A stretch of 64,000 nt of DNA from FEN-1297 sp964498065 (GTDB taxonomy: Bacteria; Bacteroidota; Ignavibacteria; Ignavibacteriales; Ignavibacteriaceae): contig CAZCFZ010000012.1 of assembly GCA_964498065.1 (NCBI GenBank), forward strand, positions 1 through 64,000. The letters run 5' to 3'. Shown one piece after another: positions 34,987 to 43,545 of the stretch. The notes below the pieces were generated by a model. The model searched no databases. It was not told the DNA's origin and saw only the letters and a program-made list of their open reading frames with translations. Position 1 is the first letter of the stretch; every line of letters begins with the position of its first letter. The position numbers and the translations under genes are program-made.

Positions 34987-36839
34987 TGAAAACATACTTA
35001 AGAATATTAAAATACGTAAAGCCTTATTGGAAGCATTTGATTGTCTCTGTAGTATGCACAATGTTATATGCGTTGCTAAACGGTATGTCGGTTTATCTTA
35101 CAATACCTTTACTCGATACGTTATTTCAGGAAAGTTCAAAACCGCAGACCGCTCAGCCGTCTGCAGTTGAAAAGGCTTCTCATCTTTTACCTGATTGGAT
35201 AATTAATATTCAACATGATGTTGTTAATGCTTTTAATAATTTTGTGTTCAGCGGCAACAAGTTGGATGCTTTATTTAAAATTTGCCTTCTTGTTGTATTT
35301 GCATTTGTATTGAAAAATATATTCGGATATCTTCAAGCATATTATCTTTCGTATGTTGAACAGGGCTCGATGAAGGACCTTCGCGACCATGCATATAAAC
35401 ACCTTCATGAACTTCCAATGAGCTATTTTAAGCAGGAACGGGTTGGAAATTTAATTTCCAGGTTGACTAATGATGTTAACGTGGTTCAAAATAGTATTTC
35501 TGCAGCATTTCTGAATTTAATTAGAGAACCTTTAACCATTATTGTTTTTGTTGGAATAGCCTTAAGCATTAGCTGGCAGCTTACTCTTTTAGCTTTTGTA
35601 ATTTTACCTTTCTCAATGTTTATTATCACCTGGATCGGAATAAAATTAAGAAAACACAGTACAAGAATTCAGGCTAAAATGGCTGACATAACCAGTATTC
35701 TTCAAGAGACAATTTCAGGGGTGAAGATCGTTAAAGCTTTCAGTATGGAGAATTATGAAAATAAAAAATTTACTGAAGAGACAAATAACTTTTTTAAAAT
35801 GATGCTTCGCATTGTAAGAATTCGAAATGCGTCTTCCCCTATAACAGAAACATTAAGCGTGATTGTCGGTGCGGTGATTATTTATTACGGCGGCGTATTA
35901 GTTCTTCAATATAATGCATTAAAAGCAAGTGAGTTTTTAGGTTTTCTATTTGCAATTTTCCAGTTGATGCCTCCCATAAAAGAATTGAGTACGGTTAATA
36001 ATCGTATTCAAGAATCCAGTGCCGCAGGGGATAGAATTTTTGAAATAATTGATACTCATCCCAACATACAGGATAAATCAGATGCTGCCCAGGTTAATAA
36101 GTTTGATTATAATATTGAATTCAGCCACATAGATTTTCGTTATGAAGACTCTGATGAATTAGTTCTCAATGATATTGATTTTAGTGTTAACAAGGGTGAA
36201 ATTATTGCTTTGGTTGGGCCGAGCGGCGGCGGAAAATCAACCTTGGTTGATCTTATCCCCAGATTTTACGACCCGGCCGGCGGACGAATTTTAATTGATA
36301 ATAAAGATATTAAAGATATTAAAATTCAAGATCTTCGCTCTTTAATGGGAATAGTAACGCAGGAAACATTTTTATTTAATGAGTCAATAAAGAATAATAT
36401 CGCCTATGGATTAGGCGATTATCCCATGGAAAAAATTATTGAGGCGGCAAAAACAGCAAACGCTCATAATTTCATTATCGACCTGCCTGATGGTTATGAA
36501 ACAATTATCGGAGAAAGAGGATTAAAAATTTCCGGCGGGCAAAGGCAAAGAATTTCTATTGCCAGAGCTATTGTTAAAAATCCCGAAATAATGATTTTTG
36601 ACGAAGCAACCTCAGCTTTAGATAATGAATCCGAGCTGCTCGTACAGGAAGCAATAGAAAGAATGATGAAAAACCGCACGACATTTGTAATCGCACATCG
36701 ATTAAGTACAATTAGAAATGCAACAAAGATTATCGTTATTGATAGGGGTAAAATCGTTCAAATAGGAACGCACGATGAGTTGATCCGGGATGTAAACGGG
36801 TTATACCGTAAATTTTACGAAATGCAGTTTAGGGATTGA
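34986..36839 (+). CDS. ABC transporter, fused permease/ATPase, MsbA-like
   Basis: A 617-residue half-transporter with six membrane spans (about residues 15-340) and an ATPase domain (about 370-615). The ATPase motifs are complete: Walker A GPSGGGKSTL, signature ISGGQRQRISIARA, Walker B IMIFDEATSALD and the switch AHRLST. The QERVGNLISRLTNDVNVVQ loop and overall length match the MsbA lipid-A flippase and related multidrug exporters. Its place between a lipoprotein and an O-antigen ligase favours a role in flipping lipid-linked glycan or lipid A core. Starts at GTG 34986, overlapping the previous stop. Confidence 0.88.
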   Translation: MKTYLRILKYVKPYWKHLIVSVVCTMLYALLNGMSVYLTIPLLDTLFQESSKPQTAQPSAVEKASHLLPDWIINIQHDVVNAFNNFVFSGNKLDALFKICLLVVFAFVLKNIFGYLQAYYLSYVEQGSMKDLRDHAYKHLHELPMSYFKQERVGNLISRLTNDVNVVQNSISAAFLNLIREPLTIIVFVGIALSISWQLTLLAFVILPFSMFIITWIGIKLRKHSTRIQAKMADITSILQETISGVKIVKAFSMENYENKKFTEETNNFFKMMLRIVRIRNASSPITETLSVIVGAVIIYYGGVLVLQYNALKASEFLGFLFAIFQLMPPIKELSTVNNRIQESSAAGDRIFEIIDTHPNIQDKSDAAQVNKFDYNIEFSHIDFRYEDSDELVLNDIDFSVNKGEIIALVGPSGGGKSTLVDLIPRFYDPAGGRILIDNKDIKDIKIQDLRSLMGIVTQETFLFNESIKNNIAYGLGDYPMEKIIEAAKTANAHNFIIDLPDGYETIIGERGLKISGGQRQRISIARAIVKNPEIMIFDEATSALDNESELLVQEAIERMMKNRTTFVIAHRLSTIRNATKIIVIDRGKIVQIGTHDELIRDVNGLYRKFYEMQFRD

Positions 36840-36842
36840 AAA

Positions 36843-38903
36843 ATGAAAGCTTCGGATAATCAAATTAAAATAATTGACAGAACGATCTTTTTCTTTTTTA
36901 TGTTATTTGTACTCAGCCTTACGAATTCCATATTTGTAAATCAAATTGGTTATTTCGGAGCTCTGTTTTTCATTCTTGTAAGGTTTGCCTTAACAAAGGA
37001 AAACCAATTTAAACATACAGGCATGGAATTAGCATTTATATGGTTTCTTAGCGCTGAATTATTGTCCGCTGTTTTTTCAGGAAATAATCCCCAGGCATAT
37101 TTGTACTTTTCAAAACGTGCGCTGTTAATTCCGCTGGTTTATACTTCTATAATTGCCGCAACCGATTTTAAGAGAATAAAAACATATTTTTATTTTTATA
37201 TCGGCGCTTCTTTAATTTCTATATTAATATATCTGTTTTTTGCATATAGATATTATATATATAGCCTTTATAATTTACGGCAATCCGGTCCCTCGATATT
37301 TGAATATCCTATTACCGCCGGAGAAATAACCAGCTTTACGGTATTGTTTTTATTTGCGTTTGCAATAAATGAGAGGGTAAAACTAAAAAATAGAATATTA
37401 TTAATATTAGGTTTTTTAGTCTCTCTTCTTGCTTTAATTTCCACATATAAACGAACCACCTGGATTGGTGTTGGAGCCGGAATACTAGTTATTTTACTTA
37501 TGAAAAAGCAATGGAAAAGCGTTGCTGTTATTTGCTTGATAGTTGCAGCTATGTTCATTATTTCTAAAAACGAAAGCAAATATGAAGTTTACAGTTTAAA
37601 TAATTCAGGTCTTAAAAAAGAATATTCGGTTAATACTGCAGGCAGAGCCAAGAATGTTTTTACAGAAGGCAACAAAGAATATGTATCCGATTTTAACGAT
37701 GGCATTTTGGTATACAAAGGAGAAAAGTTGTTAAGAAAAATAAAAACTCCTGCACCGATTACCGGCTTAAAAAAATGGATGGAAAATTATTATATCGCTT
37801 CATCTATTGAAACAAGATTTTTCCTTTTACAAAAAGTTAAGAATAACTTCGATTTTAAAAAAGAATTTATTACTGCAGGTTTTACGTATTCGTATACGAT
37901 TGCGAATAAATATTTATATGTAGATGATATAGACAGCGGCATTACCATATTTAAAAATCCGTCGAACTTAAACGACACCGTTAGATATAAATGGCTTAAA
38001 GGATATTCGAATATTTACGTCGACTCGAGTAAAATGGTTTTATTTAAACTGCCGAATATCGTATCTGTTGTTGCTTTAAAAAACGGGCTGCCGGAACAAA
38101 AGGTAATTAACTATACCGATAAGGTTCGTATTGATCATATCTTTTATATTAACAATAAAATCTTTGTTTCCGATCAAAAAGGTTTAAAGCTTTTTGCAGT
38201 GGATACTTCAAAATTAATTTTACTGGACAGCCTTCGTTCCCCCAAGAGACTTTTTACATGGAAATTTACAAACAACCGTTTGTTCGCGGTAAATTCAGAC
38301 GGTTATTTTTATGAGTTTAAATATCCTGTTGAAGATAAAATTAAAATTATACTAAGGGCAAAATTAAGCTCGGAACCAACGGCTATCGATAATAATGACG
38401 ACAGCATGTTTTTTACATTCGTTAAAAGAAGCAGACTTTTAAGTATATTCGATTTTTACAACCATTCTAATATTATCAGAATTGAACTATGGGAAGCAGG
38501 CTTTAAGATGTTTCGTGCTCATCCGGTATTCGGTGTCGGCGATATCGATCTAAGTAATTTATTTAGAAAATATAAGCATAATTATGAAAAAGAAATTCAA
38601 GGACACATGCATAATAATTTCGTCCACGAATTAGTTATACTGGGATTATTCGGATTCTTCGCTTTTTGCTATATGATCTTTAAAATGATAAAAATTGATT
38701 TAAAAATCTTTAAAGAAGCTGCAGGCAAGCCGTTCTTTTCTTCTTATGCGCTGGGTGTATTGGGCTGTGTGGGAGCTTTCCTTGTTTCAGGATTAACCGA
38801 ATATAATTTCGGCGATCAGGAGATAATTACCTTAGTGTGGTTCACATTCGGATTTAATTTGGCATTGTATTATTTGTTTACAAACAAGTCGGATGTAAAA
38901 TGA
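36843..38903 (+). CDS. O-antigen ligase-like protein with internal beta-propeller insert
   Basis: A 686-residue protein. Residues 1-240 contain about eight membrane spans ending with the TYKRTTWIGVG motif of the O-antigen ligase/Wzy superfamily. Residues about 242-535 are a soluble insert of repeated strand units (YVSDFNDGILVYK, YLYVDDIDSGITIFK, IFVSDQKGLKLFAVD, FAVNSDGYFYEFKYP), resembling LVIVD-type propeller blades. The ligase then resumes with R546, W550 and AHPVFGVG (560-566) and the catalytic-type GHMHNNFVHEL (H588, H590), followed by three spans. Such enzymes join undecaprenyl-linked glycan to an acceptor at the outer face of the inner membrane. The insert lies in the extracytoplasmic loop that carries the active site, and its size is unusual. 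Confidence 0.85.
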   Translation: MKASDNQIKIIDRTIFFFFMLFVLSLTNSIFVNQIGYFGALFFILVRFALTKENQFKHTGMELAFIWFLSAELLSAVFSGNNPQAYLYFSKRALLIPLVYTSIIAATDFKRIKTYFYFYIGASLISILIYLFFAYRYYIYSLYNLRQSGPSIFEYPITAGEITSFTVLFLFAFAINERVKLKNRILLILGFLVSLLALISTYKRTTWIGVGAGILVILLMKKQWKSVAVICLIVAAMFIISKNESKYEVYSLNNSGLKKEYSVNTAGRAKNVFTEGNKEYVSDFNDGILVYKGEKLLRKIKTPAPITGLKKWMENYYIASSIETRFFLLQKVKNNFDFKKEFITAGFTYSYTIANKYLYVDDIDSGITIFKNPSNLNDTVRYKWLKGYSNIYVDSSKMVLFKLPNIVSVVALKNGLPEQKVINYTDKVRIDHIFYINNKIFVSDQKGLKLFAVDTSKLILLDSLRSPKRLFTWKFTNNRLFAVNSDGYFYEFKYPVEDKIKIILRAKLSSEPTAIDNNDDSMFFTFVKRSRLLSIFDFYNHSNIIRIELWEAGFKMFRAHPVFGVGDIDLSNLFRKYKHNYEKEIQGHMHNNFVHELVILGLFGFFAFCYMIFKMIKIDLKIFKEAAGKPFFSSYALGVLGCVGAFLVSGLTEYNFGDQEIITLVWFTFGFNLALYYLFTNKSDVK

Positions 38904-39008
38904 AAAAATTTTTTATTTTTGTACCGAATACATTTTCGAAAGGTGCTTTTTAATACACTAATGATTTTATATAACTTTATTGTATCGATATTTACATGGA
39001 GACTTTAG

Positions 39009-40514
39009 ATGAAATCAGAAGAAAACCAATTAATAAATAAAAAAATCGATGAACTTTCCTCGTCTATGAATTATGAGATATCAGAAGCTGCGATAATTCT
39101 TGCGGCCGGACACGGAAAAAGAATTAAATCTCAAAAATCGAAAATGCTCCATAAAATTTGGGGCGTAACCACCGTTGAACGGGTTTATAACGCCTGCAGG
39201 AGTGGAATTAAAGATATAAATATAATTCTGGTTATCGGAATTAAAGCTGAGGATGTTATAGACGTAGTAGGAAAAAGAAAATCCACATTATATGCATACC
39301 AGGCAGATCAAAACGGTACCGGTCATGCCGTTCAAGTAGCACTTACAAAAATTGACAATAAACTGTTTGACGGGATAGTATACGTTCTTCCCGGTGATAT
39401 GGGATTAATTGATTCTGCGACAATGTTGCGTTTTAGGGAAGAATTCATGAAAACAAACAGCGATATGATGGTACTTACAGGAATTTTTGAGGGGAATGCT
39501 GAGGAAAATTCTTACGGCAGAATTATAAGAGTTAAACCAAATGATATAGACGGAAATTCTTCGGGTAACGATAAAGGTAAAGTAATTGAAATTATGGAAT
39601 ACAAGGACATACTTTCCTTGCTCGACGATAAACCTTACAAAGTTATTTACAATAACAGAACATATGCATACACAAAAAAAGAATTAATAGAAAACACCGA
39701 GTTTAATTCGGGTGTTTATGCGTTCAAGTATAAAAAACTCATCGAGCTGATTAACTTAATTTCTTCGGATAATGCACAGAATGAAATTTATATAACCGAT
39801 TTAATCTCATTATTTAACAAAAAAGGATATTCGGTTACGGCAATCAGTCCGCTTGCGCAGTATGTAGTAATGGGCTTCAACAATAAGTCCGTATTAAAAG
39901 AAATGGAGGCTGTTGCAAGAAAGCAAGTTTATGAAAAATTAAAAGATATAATTGTAATTGATGACCCGGATGATTTTTTTATAGAAGATGGAGTGGTTGA
40001 AAATATTATTGAAATGGATAAAAAAAATATTCCTCTCGATATAAGGATTGGAAAAGGTGTACATATCGGTAAAGGTGTTAAGTTAAATTATAATTTAGAA
40101 CTCGAGAGAAATGTCTATATAAAAGGCAATATTCAATTTGGCAAGAGTGTAATGGTTCGTCAAAATGTACACCTTTCTTGTTTTGACCAACAAATTTTTA
40201 AGATTGGCAATGATGTAGAAATTCTTTCCGGAGACATTATCAAAGGCAATATTGTTATCGGCGACTATTCAAGAATTGAATCCAGCGTTAATATGACCGG
40301 GAGCGATGAGTATCCTTTAAGGATTGGCAAGAATGTATTAATAAAAGGTACAAGCTATATTTTCGGATCCGTTATTGAAGATGATGTACATATTGAACAT
40401 AGTGTTATTATCAAAAAGAGAGTAGATAAATTAATTAAAAGAGACGGTTCGGTTCAGCCGATTAGATTTTACCTTCCCATGCCCGAAGGAATTGATGCGG
40501 TTGAGGAATTATAA
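39009..40514 (+). CDS. GlmU-like nucleotidyltransferase with beta-helix tail
   Basis: A 501-residue protein. The N-terminal nucleotidyltransferase domain (about residues 24-270) has LAAGHGKRIKSQKSKMLHKI, QADQNGTGHAVQ, VLPGDMGLI and EFNSGVYAFKYKKL, matching GlmU, which makes UDP-GlcNAc. The usual Pro in the first motif is a Ser (KSQKSKML), while the catalytic Arg and Lys remain. The C-terminal third is a short left-handed beta-helix (IGKGVHIGKGVKLNYN). I cannot identify the acetyltransferase active site, so it may be a uridyltransferase only. It follows the ligase and may feed the same glycan pathway. Compare the alternative GlmU at 9118. Confidence 0.8.
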   Translation: MKSEENQLINKKIDELSSSMNYEISEAAIILAAGHGKRIKSQKSKMLHKIWGVTTVERVYNACRSGIKDINIILVIGIKAEDVIDVVGKRKSTLYAYQADQNGTGHAVQVALTKIDNKLFDGIVYVLPGDMGLIDSATMLRFREEFMKTNSDMMVLTGIFEGNAEENSYGRIIRVKPNDIDGNSSGNDKGKVIEIMEYKDILSLLDDKPYKVIYNNRTYAYTKKELIENTEFNSGVYAFKYKKLIELINLISSDNAQNEIYITDLISLFNKKGYSVTAISPLAQYVVMGFNNKSVLKEMEAVARKQVYEKLKDIIVIDDPDDFFIEDGVVENIIEMDKKNIPLDIRIGKGVHIGKGVKLNYNLELERNVYIKGNIQFGKSVMVRQNVHLSCFDQQIFKIGNDVEILSGDIIKGNIVIGDYSRIESSVNMTGSDEYPLRIGKNVLIKGTSYIFGSVIEDDVHIEHSVIIKKRVDKLIKRDGSVQPIRFYLPMPEGIDAVEEL

Positions 40515-40533
40515 TTACTGAGGGACATAAACT

Positions 40534-40563
40534 AAAAAGGCTCTTTAAATGATAAAGAGCCTT
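40534..40563 (-). terminator. intrinsic terminator of rpsT
   Basis: On the minus strand AAGGCTCTTT (40563-40554) pairs with AAAGAGCCTT (40546-40537), a 10-bp stem with a 7-base loop, followed by further T residues to 40534. It lies 34 bases after the rpsT stop and also ends the convergent GlmU-like transcript region. Confidence 0.85.
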
Positions 40564-40596
40564 ATATGACACAAGGGTAAGTTAGCGTTTTAAAAA

Positions 40597-40860
40597 CTAT
40601 TTGGCAGCTTGTAAACTATTTAAATGCTTTGTTAATGAAGCTTTTTTTCTTGAAGCAGTATTCGAATGAATTTTACCTTTTGCAGCACTTCTATCTAGTA
40701 AAGCTACGGCTTCCTTATATAATTTTTCGGCTTGTTCCTTTTCATTTGCAGCAATTGCCTTTTTCACTGTGGTCTTAATTCTCGATTCAACAATCTTATT
40801 TATTTCTCTTTTACGTGCATTCGTTCTAATTCTTTTCTTAGCCGATTTGTGACTTGCCAT
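40597..40860 (-). CDS. rpsT: 30S ribosomal protein S20
   Basis: An 87-residue, strongly basic helical protein of the S20 family that binds 16S rRNA early in 30S assembly. It begins MASHKSAKKRIRTNARKR, with the typical N-terminal nuclear-localisation-like basic block, and has DRSAAKGKIHSNTASRKKA, the family's C-terminal signature. It is transcribed alone, from a near-consensus promoter at 40902-40930 to the terminator at 40534-40563. Confidence 0.97.
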   Translation of the reverse strand: MASHKSAKKRIRTNARKREINKIVESRIKTTVKKAIAANEKEQAEKLYKEAVALLDRSAAKGKIHSNTASRKKASLTKHLNSLQAAK

Positions 40861-40901
40861 ATTTAGAAAACCTTTAAATAGATATTAAAAAATTGACCCT
40901 A

Positions 40902-40930
40902 AATATAGATATTCGGCAGTTTGATGTCAA
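40902..40930 (-). promoter_or_regulatory. predicted promoter of rpsT
   Basis: On the minus strand TTGACA (40930-40925) and TATATT (40907-40902) are separated by exactly 17 bases. The -35 is preceded by a T, giving TTTGACA, and the -10 extends to TATATTTA, the same form as before rpmE2 and the initiator tRNA. The start site would be near 40895. Confidence 0.75.
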
Positions 40931-40992
40931 ATCTAAGTTTATTAATTTTACTTTCTGTTATTATTTTGAAGTTCAAAATATTCTTAGAATCT

Positions 40993-41631
40993 ATGCTAAA
41001 AATCAACGAAATATACTATTCAATTCAGGGTGAAAGCTCTAAAGCAGGTTTACCCTGTGTTTTTGTGAGACTTACTTATTGCAATTTGCGCTGTACTTAT
41101 TGCGATACCGAATATGCATTTTATGATGGAAAAGACTTAAGTATTGATGAAATTATTGAGAAGATCAACAAATTTGATTGTAGATTAGTTGAGATAACCG
41201 GCGGTGAACCGCTGGTTCAAAAAGAAAGCTTAGAATTAATGAAAGTTTTTTGTGATAAAGGTTTTACGGTAATGCTGGAAACCGGAGGAAGTCTTTCGAT
41301 AAAAGAAGTTGACCCGCGGGTCAAAATTATTATGGACTTAAAATGTCCCTCAAGCGGAATGTTAAAAAAGAATCTTTATAGCAACTTAGATTACTTGAAA
41401 TCTGATGATGAAGTTAAGTTCGTTATTGGAAGTAGAGAAGATTATGTCTGGACAAAAGATATTTTAGAAAAGTATGATATTGCTTCCAAGTGTGAAGTTC
41501 TTTTCTCCGTAGTATTCGGAAAACTTGAGCCGGTTAAGTTAGTTGAATGGATTTTGGAAGATAAACTTAATGTAAGATTTCAATTACAAATGCATAAATT
41601 TATTTGGGAACCAACTGCTAAAGGAGTGTAA
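40993..41631 (+). CDS. queE: 7-carboxy-7-deazaguanine synthase QueE
   Basis: QueE is the radical SAM enzyme that forms the 7-deazaguanine ring of queuosine precursors from carboxytetrahydropterin. The 212-residue product has the family N-terminus INEIYYSIQGESSKAGLPC and the cluster motif CNLRCTYC with DTEYAF after it, then EITGGEPLVQ. ATG 40993 is chosen because QueE proteins begin at this point and because earlier in-frame starts lie within the rpsT promoter. It overlaps queD by one base, so the two steps of the pathway are coupled. I looked for a preQ1 riboswitch ahead of it and saw none. Confidence 0.93.
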   Translation: MLKINEIYYSIQGESSKAGLPCVFVRLTYCNLRCTYCDTEYAFYDGKDLSIDEIIEKINKFDCRLVEITGGEPLVQKESLELMKVFCDKGFTVMLETGGSLSIKEVDPRVKIIMDLKCPSSGMLKKNLYSNLDYLKSDDEVKFVIGSREDYVWTKDILEKYDIASKCEVLFSVVFGKLEPVKLVEWILEDKLNVRFQLQMHKFIWEPTAKGV

Positions 41632-42044
41632 TGAAAATAGCAAAAGAATTTAATTGGGAAATGGGTCACCGGCTGCCGGAACATTTCGGCAAATGTAAAA
41701 ATATTCACGGTCATTCTTACAAAATGCTAGTGGAGATTGAAGGTGATGTAATGGAAAACGGAATGGTAATGGATTACTATCATCTTAAAGATGTAATTGA
41801 GCCCTTAATTGAAAAAATGGATCATGCCTTTCTGGTATACAAAGAAGATAAAAAAGTAATCAAATTTTTAGAAGATATGAATTCAAAAAGAGTAGTGGTT
41901 GATTTCCAATCTACTGTAGAAAATATTACAAGATATTTCTTAACTGAAATAAAGAAAGCAAAATTTCCTTCCAACGTACATAAAGTAAAAATACGTGTAT
42001 GTGAGACACCGGATGATTACGCCGAAGAAGAAATTTCATTATAG
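41631..42044 (+). CDS. queD: 6-carboxytetrahydropterin synthase QueD
   Basis: QueD converts dihydroneopterin triphosphate to 6-carboxytetrahydropterin, the substrate of QueE. The 137-residue product has the zinc-binding histidines in MGHRLPEH and NIHGHSYKM, the catalytic Cys in FGKCKNIHG and MDHAFLVYKED further on. Length is normal. The start overlaps the queE stop. A queC gene is not in the window. Confidence 0.93.
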   Translation: MKIAKEFNWEMGHRLPEHFGKCKNIHGHSYKMLVEIEGDVMENGMVMDYYHLKDVIEPLIEKMDHAFLVYKEDKKVIKFLEDMNSKRVVVDFQSTVENITRYFLTEIKKAKFPSNVHKVKIRVCETPDDYAEEEISL

Positions 42045-42070
42045 TAATTAAAAAATAAAGGGGGTTATTA

Positions 42071-42601
42071 ATGATAAAAGATTCTATAATTCCTGTCGAA
42101 GTAATTTCGAAGAAAATTTACTTGATCAGGGGCAATAAAGTTATGCTTGATTCCGACCTTGCAGAATTATATGGAGTTGAAACACGAGTATTAAAACAAG
42201 CAGTTAGAAGAAATATTGAGCGTTTTCCATCTGATTTTATGTTCCAGTTAGCTAAGGACGAATGGAATAAGCTTATCACAATTTGTGATAACCTGGGTAA
42301 TTTAAAATATAGTCCGTCAACCCCTTTTGTTTTTACTGAGCAGGGAGTGGCAATGTTGTCGGGGATTCTAAATAGTAAGCGGGCAATACAAGTAAATATT
42401 GCAATAATGAGAGCTTTTGTACAGTTAAGAAAATTCTTGCAAAGTAATGAAGAACTTAGCCGCAAACTTAAAAAACTTGAACATGAAACTAAGAAACGGT
42501 TTAGTGAACATGAAGAAAAAATTCAACTTATTTTTGAAGCGATAAAAGAATTAATTACTGAAAAGGAAAAACCAAAGAATCCAATTGGTTTTAAAGTATA
42601 A
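42071..42601 (+). CDS. ORF6N-domain DNA-binding protein
   Basis: A 176-residue protein with an N-terminal ORF6N domain (KIYLIRGNKVMLDSDLAELY, RFPSDFMFQLAKDEW, PFVFTEQGVAMLSGIL), found in phage antirepressors and in many free-standing bacterial genes, and a C-terminal coiled coil rich in Lys and Glu. It may bind DNA; its target is unknown. It sits between queD and truA in the same direction, 26 bases after one and 14 before the other, which looks like a later insertion into a tRNA-modification operon. No other phage genes are near. Confidence 0.85.
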   Translation: MIKDSIIPVEVISKKIYLIRGNKVMLDSDLAELYGVETRVLKQAVRRNIERFPSDFMFQLAKDEWNKLITICDNLGNLKYSPSTPFVFTEQGVAMLSGILNSKRAIQVNIAIMRAFVQLRKFLQSNEELSRKLKKLEHETKKRFSEHEEKIQLIFEAIKELITEKEKPKNPIGFKV

Positions 42602-42615
42602 AGGGATTATTAATA

Positions 42616-43416
42616 TTGGCAAGATTTAAACTTTACATAGAATACGACGGCACACGCTACAGCGGCTGGCAAAAGCAGCAAAATGCTAAATCAATCCAAG
42701 GAATATTACTTAGAACTGCCGGTGAAATATTTAAAGATTCAAAGTATGATATTCAAGGTTCCGGAAGAACAGACAGCGGTGTGCATGCGTTATGCCAGAC
42801 TGCTCATCTGGAAATAAAAACAATGCTTGCCCCTGAAATCATCAAATTGAAGTTTAATGATAATCTTCCTTATGACATAAACATCCTGGAAGTTGAAAAA
42901 GCCAGTCCAAAGTTTCATGCCCGCCATGATGCAATTTCAAGAAGCTATATTTACCAAATATCAAAAAGAAGGACAGCCTTCGGGAAAAACTACGTCTGGT
43001 GGATTAAGGATAACTTGAACTTTGACAACATGAAATCTGCATCTGAACTTTTTATCGGCATGCATGATTTTTCTTCATTTTCCGATGAAGACAAAGAGGA
43101 GAAATCGACTAAAGTTTTGATTAATAATTTCCAAATGAAAGAAGATGAAGATTTAATTCTCATCAGGATATCAGGTTCTCACTTCCTTTGGAAGATGGTT
43201 AGAAGAATAGTCGGAGTTTTAGTTGAAGTTGGAAGAGGAAGAAAAAATCAATCGGATATTAACTTTTACTTAAATAATAAGACTAATGAACCTGCCAAAT
43301 ATACTGCCCCGCCCTCAGGGTTATTTTTAGAACAGGTAATTTATCCCGGCGATAAAATGAACTACGAATTAAAACCTGTTTTCCCTGTGCATCAAAGACT
43401 CTTTAGAAAAAGATAA
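42616..43416 (+). CDS. truA: tRNA pseudouridine synthase A
   Basis: TruA converts uridines 38-40 of the tRNA anticodon arm to pseudouridine. The 266-residue product starts at TTG 42616 with ARFKLYIEYDGTRYSGWQ and has the catalytic Asp in GSGRTDSGVHALCQ, as well as FHARHDAISRSYIYQI and FLWKMVRRIVGVLVEVG. Length is normal. It continues the tRNA-modification theme of queE and queD upstream. Confidence 0.95.
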   Translation: MARFKLYIEYDGTRYSGWQKQQNAKSIQGILLRTAGEIFKDSKYDIQGSGRTDSGVHALCQTAHLEIKTMLAPEIIKLKFNDNLPYDINILEVEKASPKFHARHDAISRSYIYQISKRRTAFGKNYVWWIKDNLNFDNMKSASELFIGMHDFSSFSDEDKEEKSTKVLINNFQMKEDEDLILIRISGSHFLWKMVRRIVGVLVEVGRGRKNQSDINFYLNNKTNEPAKYTAPPSGLFLEQVIYPGDKMNYELKPVFPVHQRLFRKR

Positions 43417-43545
43417 AGCGTACTTTATTTACCCGTTGTTCGAAAGTGATATCAAACAAACAATTCAAATTTCTTATAACTTAAGTTTATTCAAATTTTT
43501 AAATAAATAGTCCATACAAAAACAAAATAATTTTGGAGTACAAAA

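Noticed and set aside
40861..40992. preQ1 riboswitch before queE
   Set aside because: Only 132 bases separate the genes, they hold the rpsT promoter, and I see neither the hairpin nor the A-rich tail of a preQ1 aptamer.
32389..42601. Prophage or integron suggested by the tyrosine recombinase and the ORF6N gene
   Set aside because: The recombinase looks like a chromosomal XerC/D enzyme, the two genes are 9 kb apart, and no structural, lysis or cassette genes lie between them.
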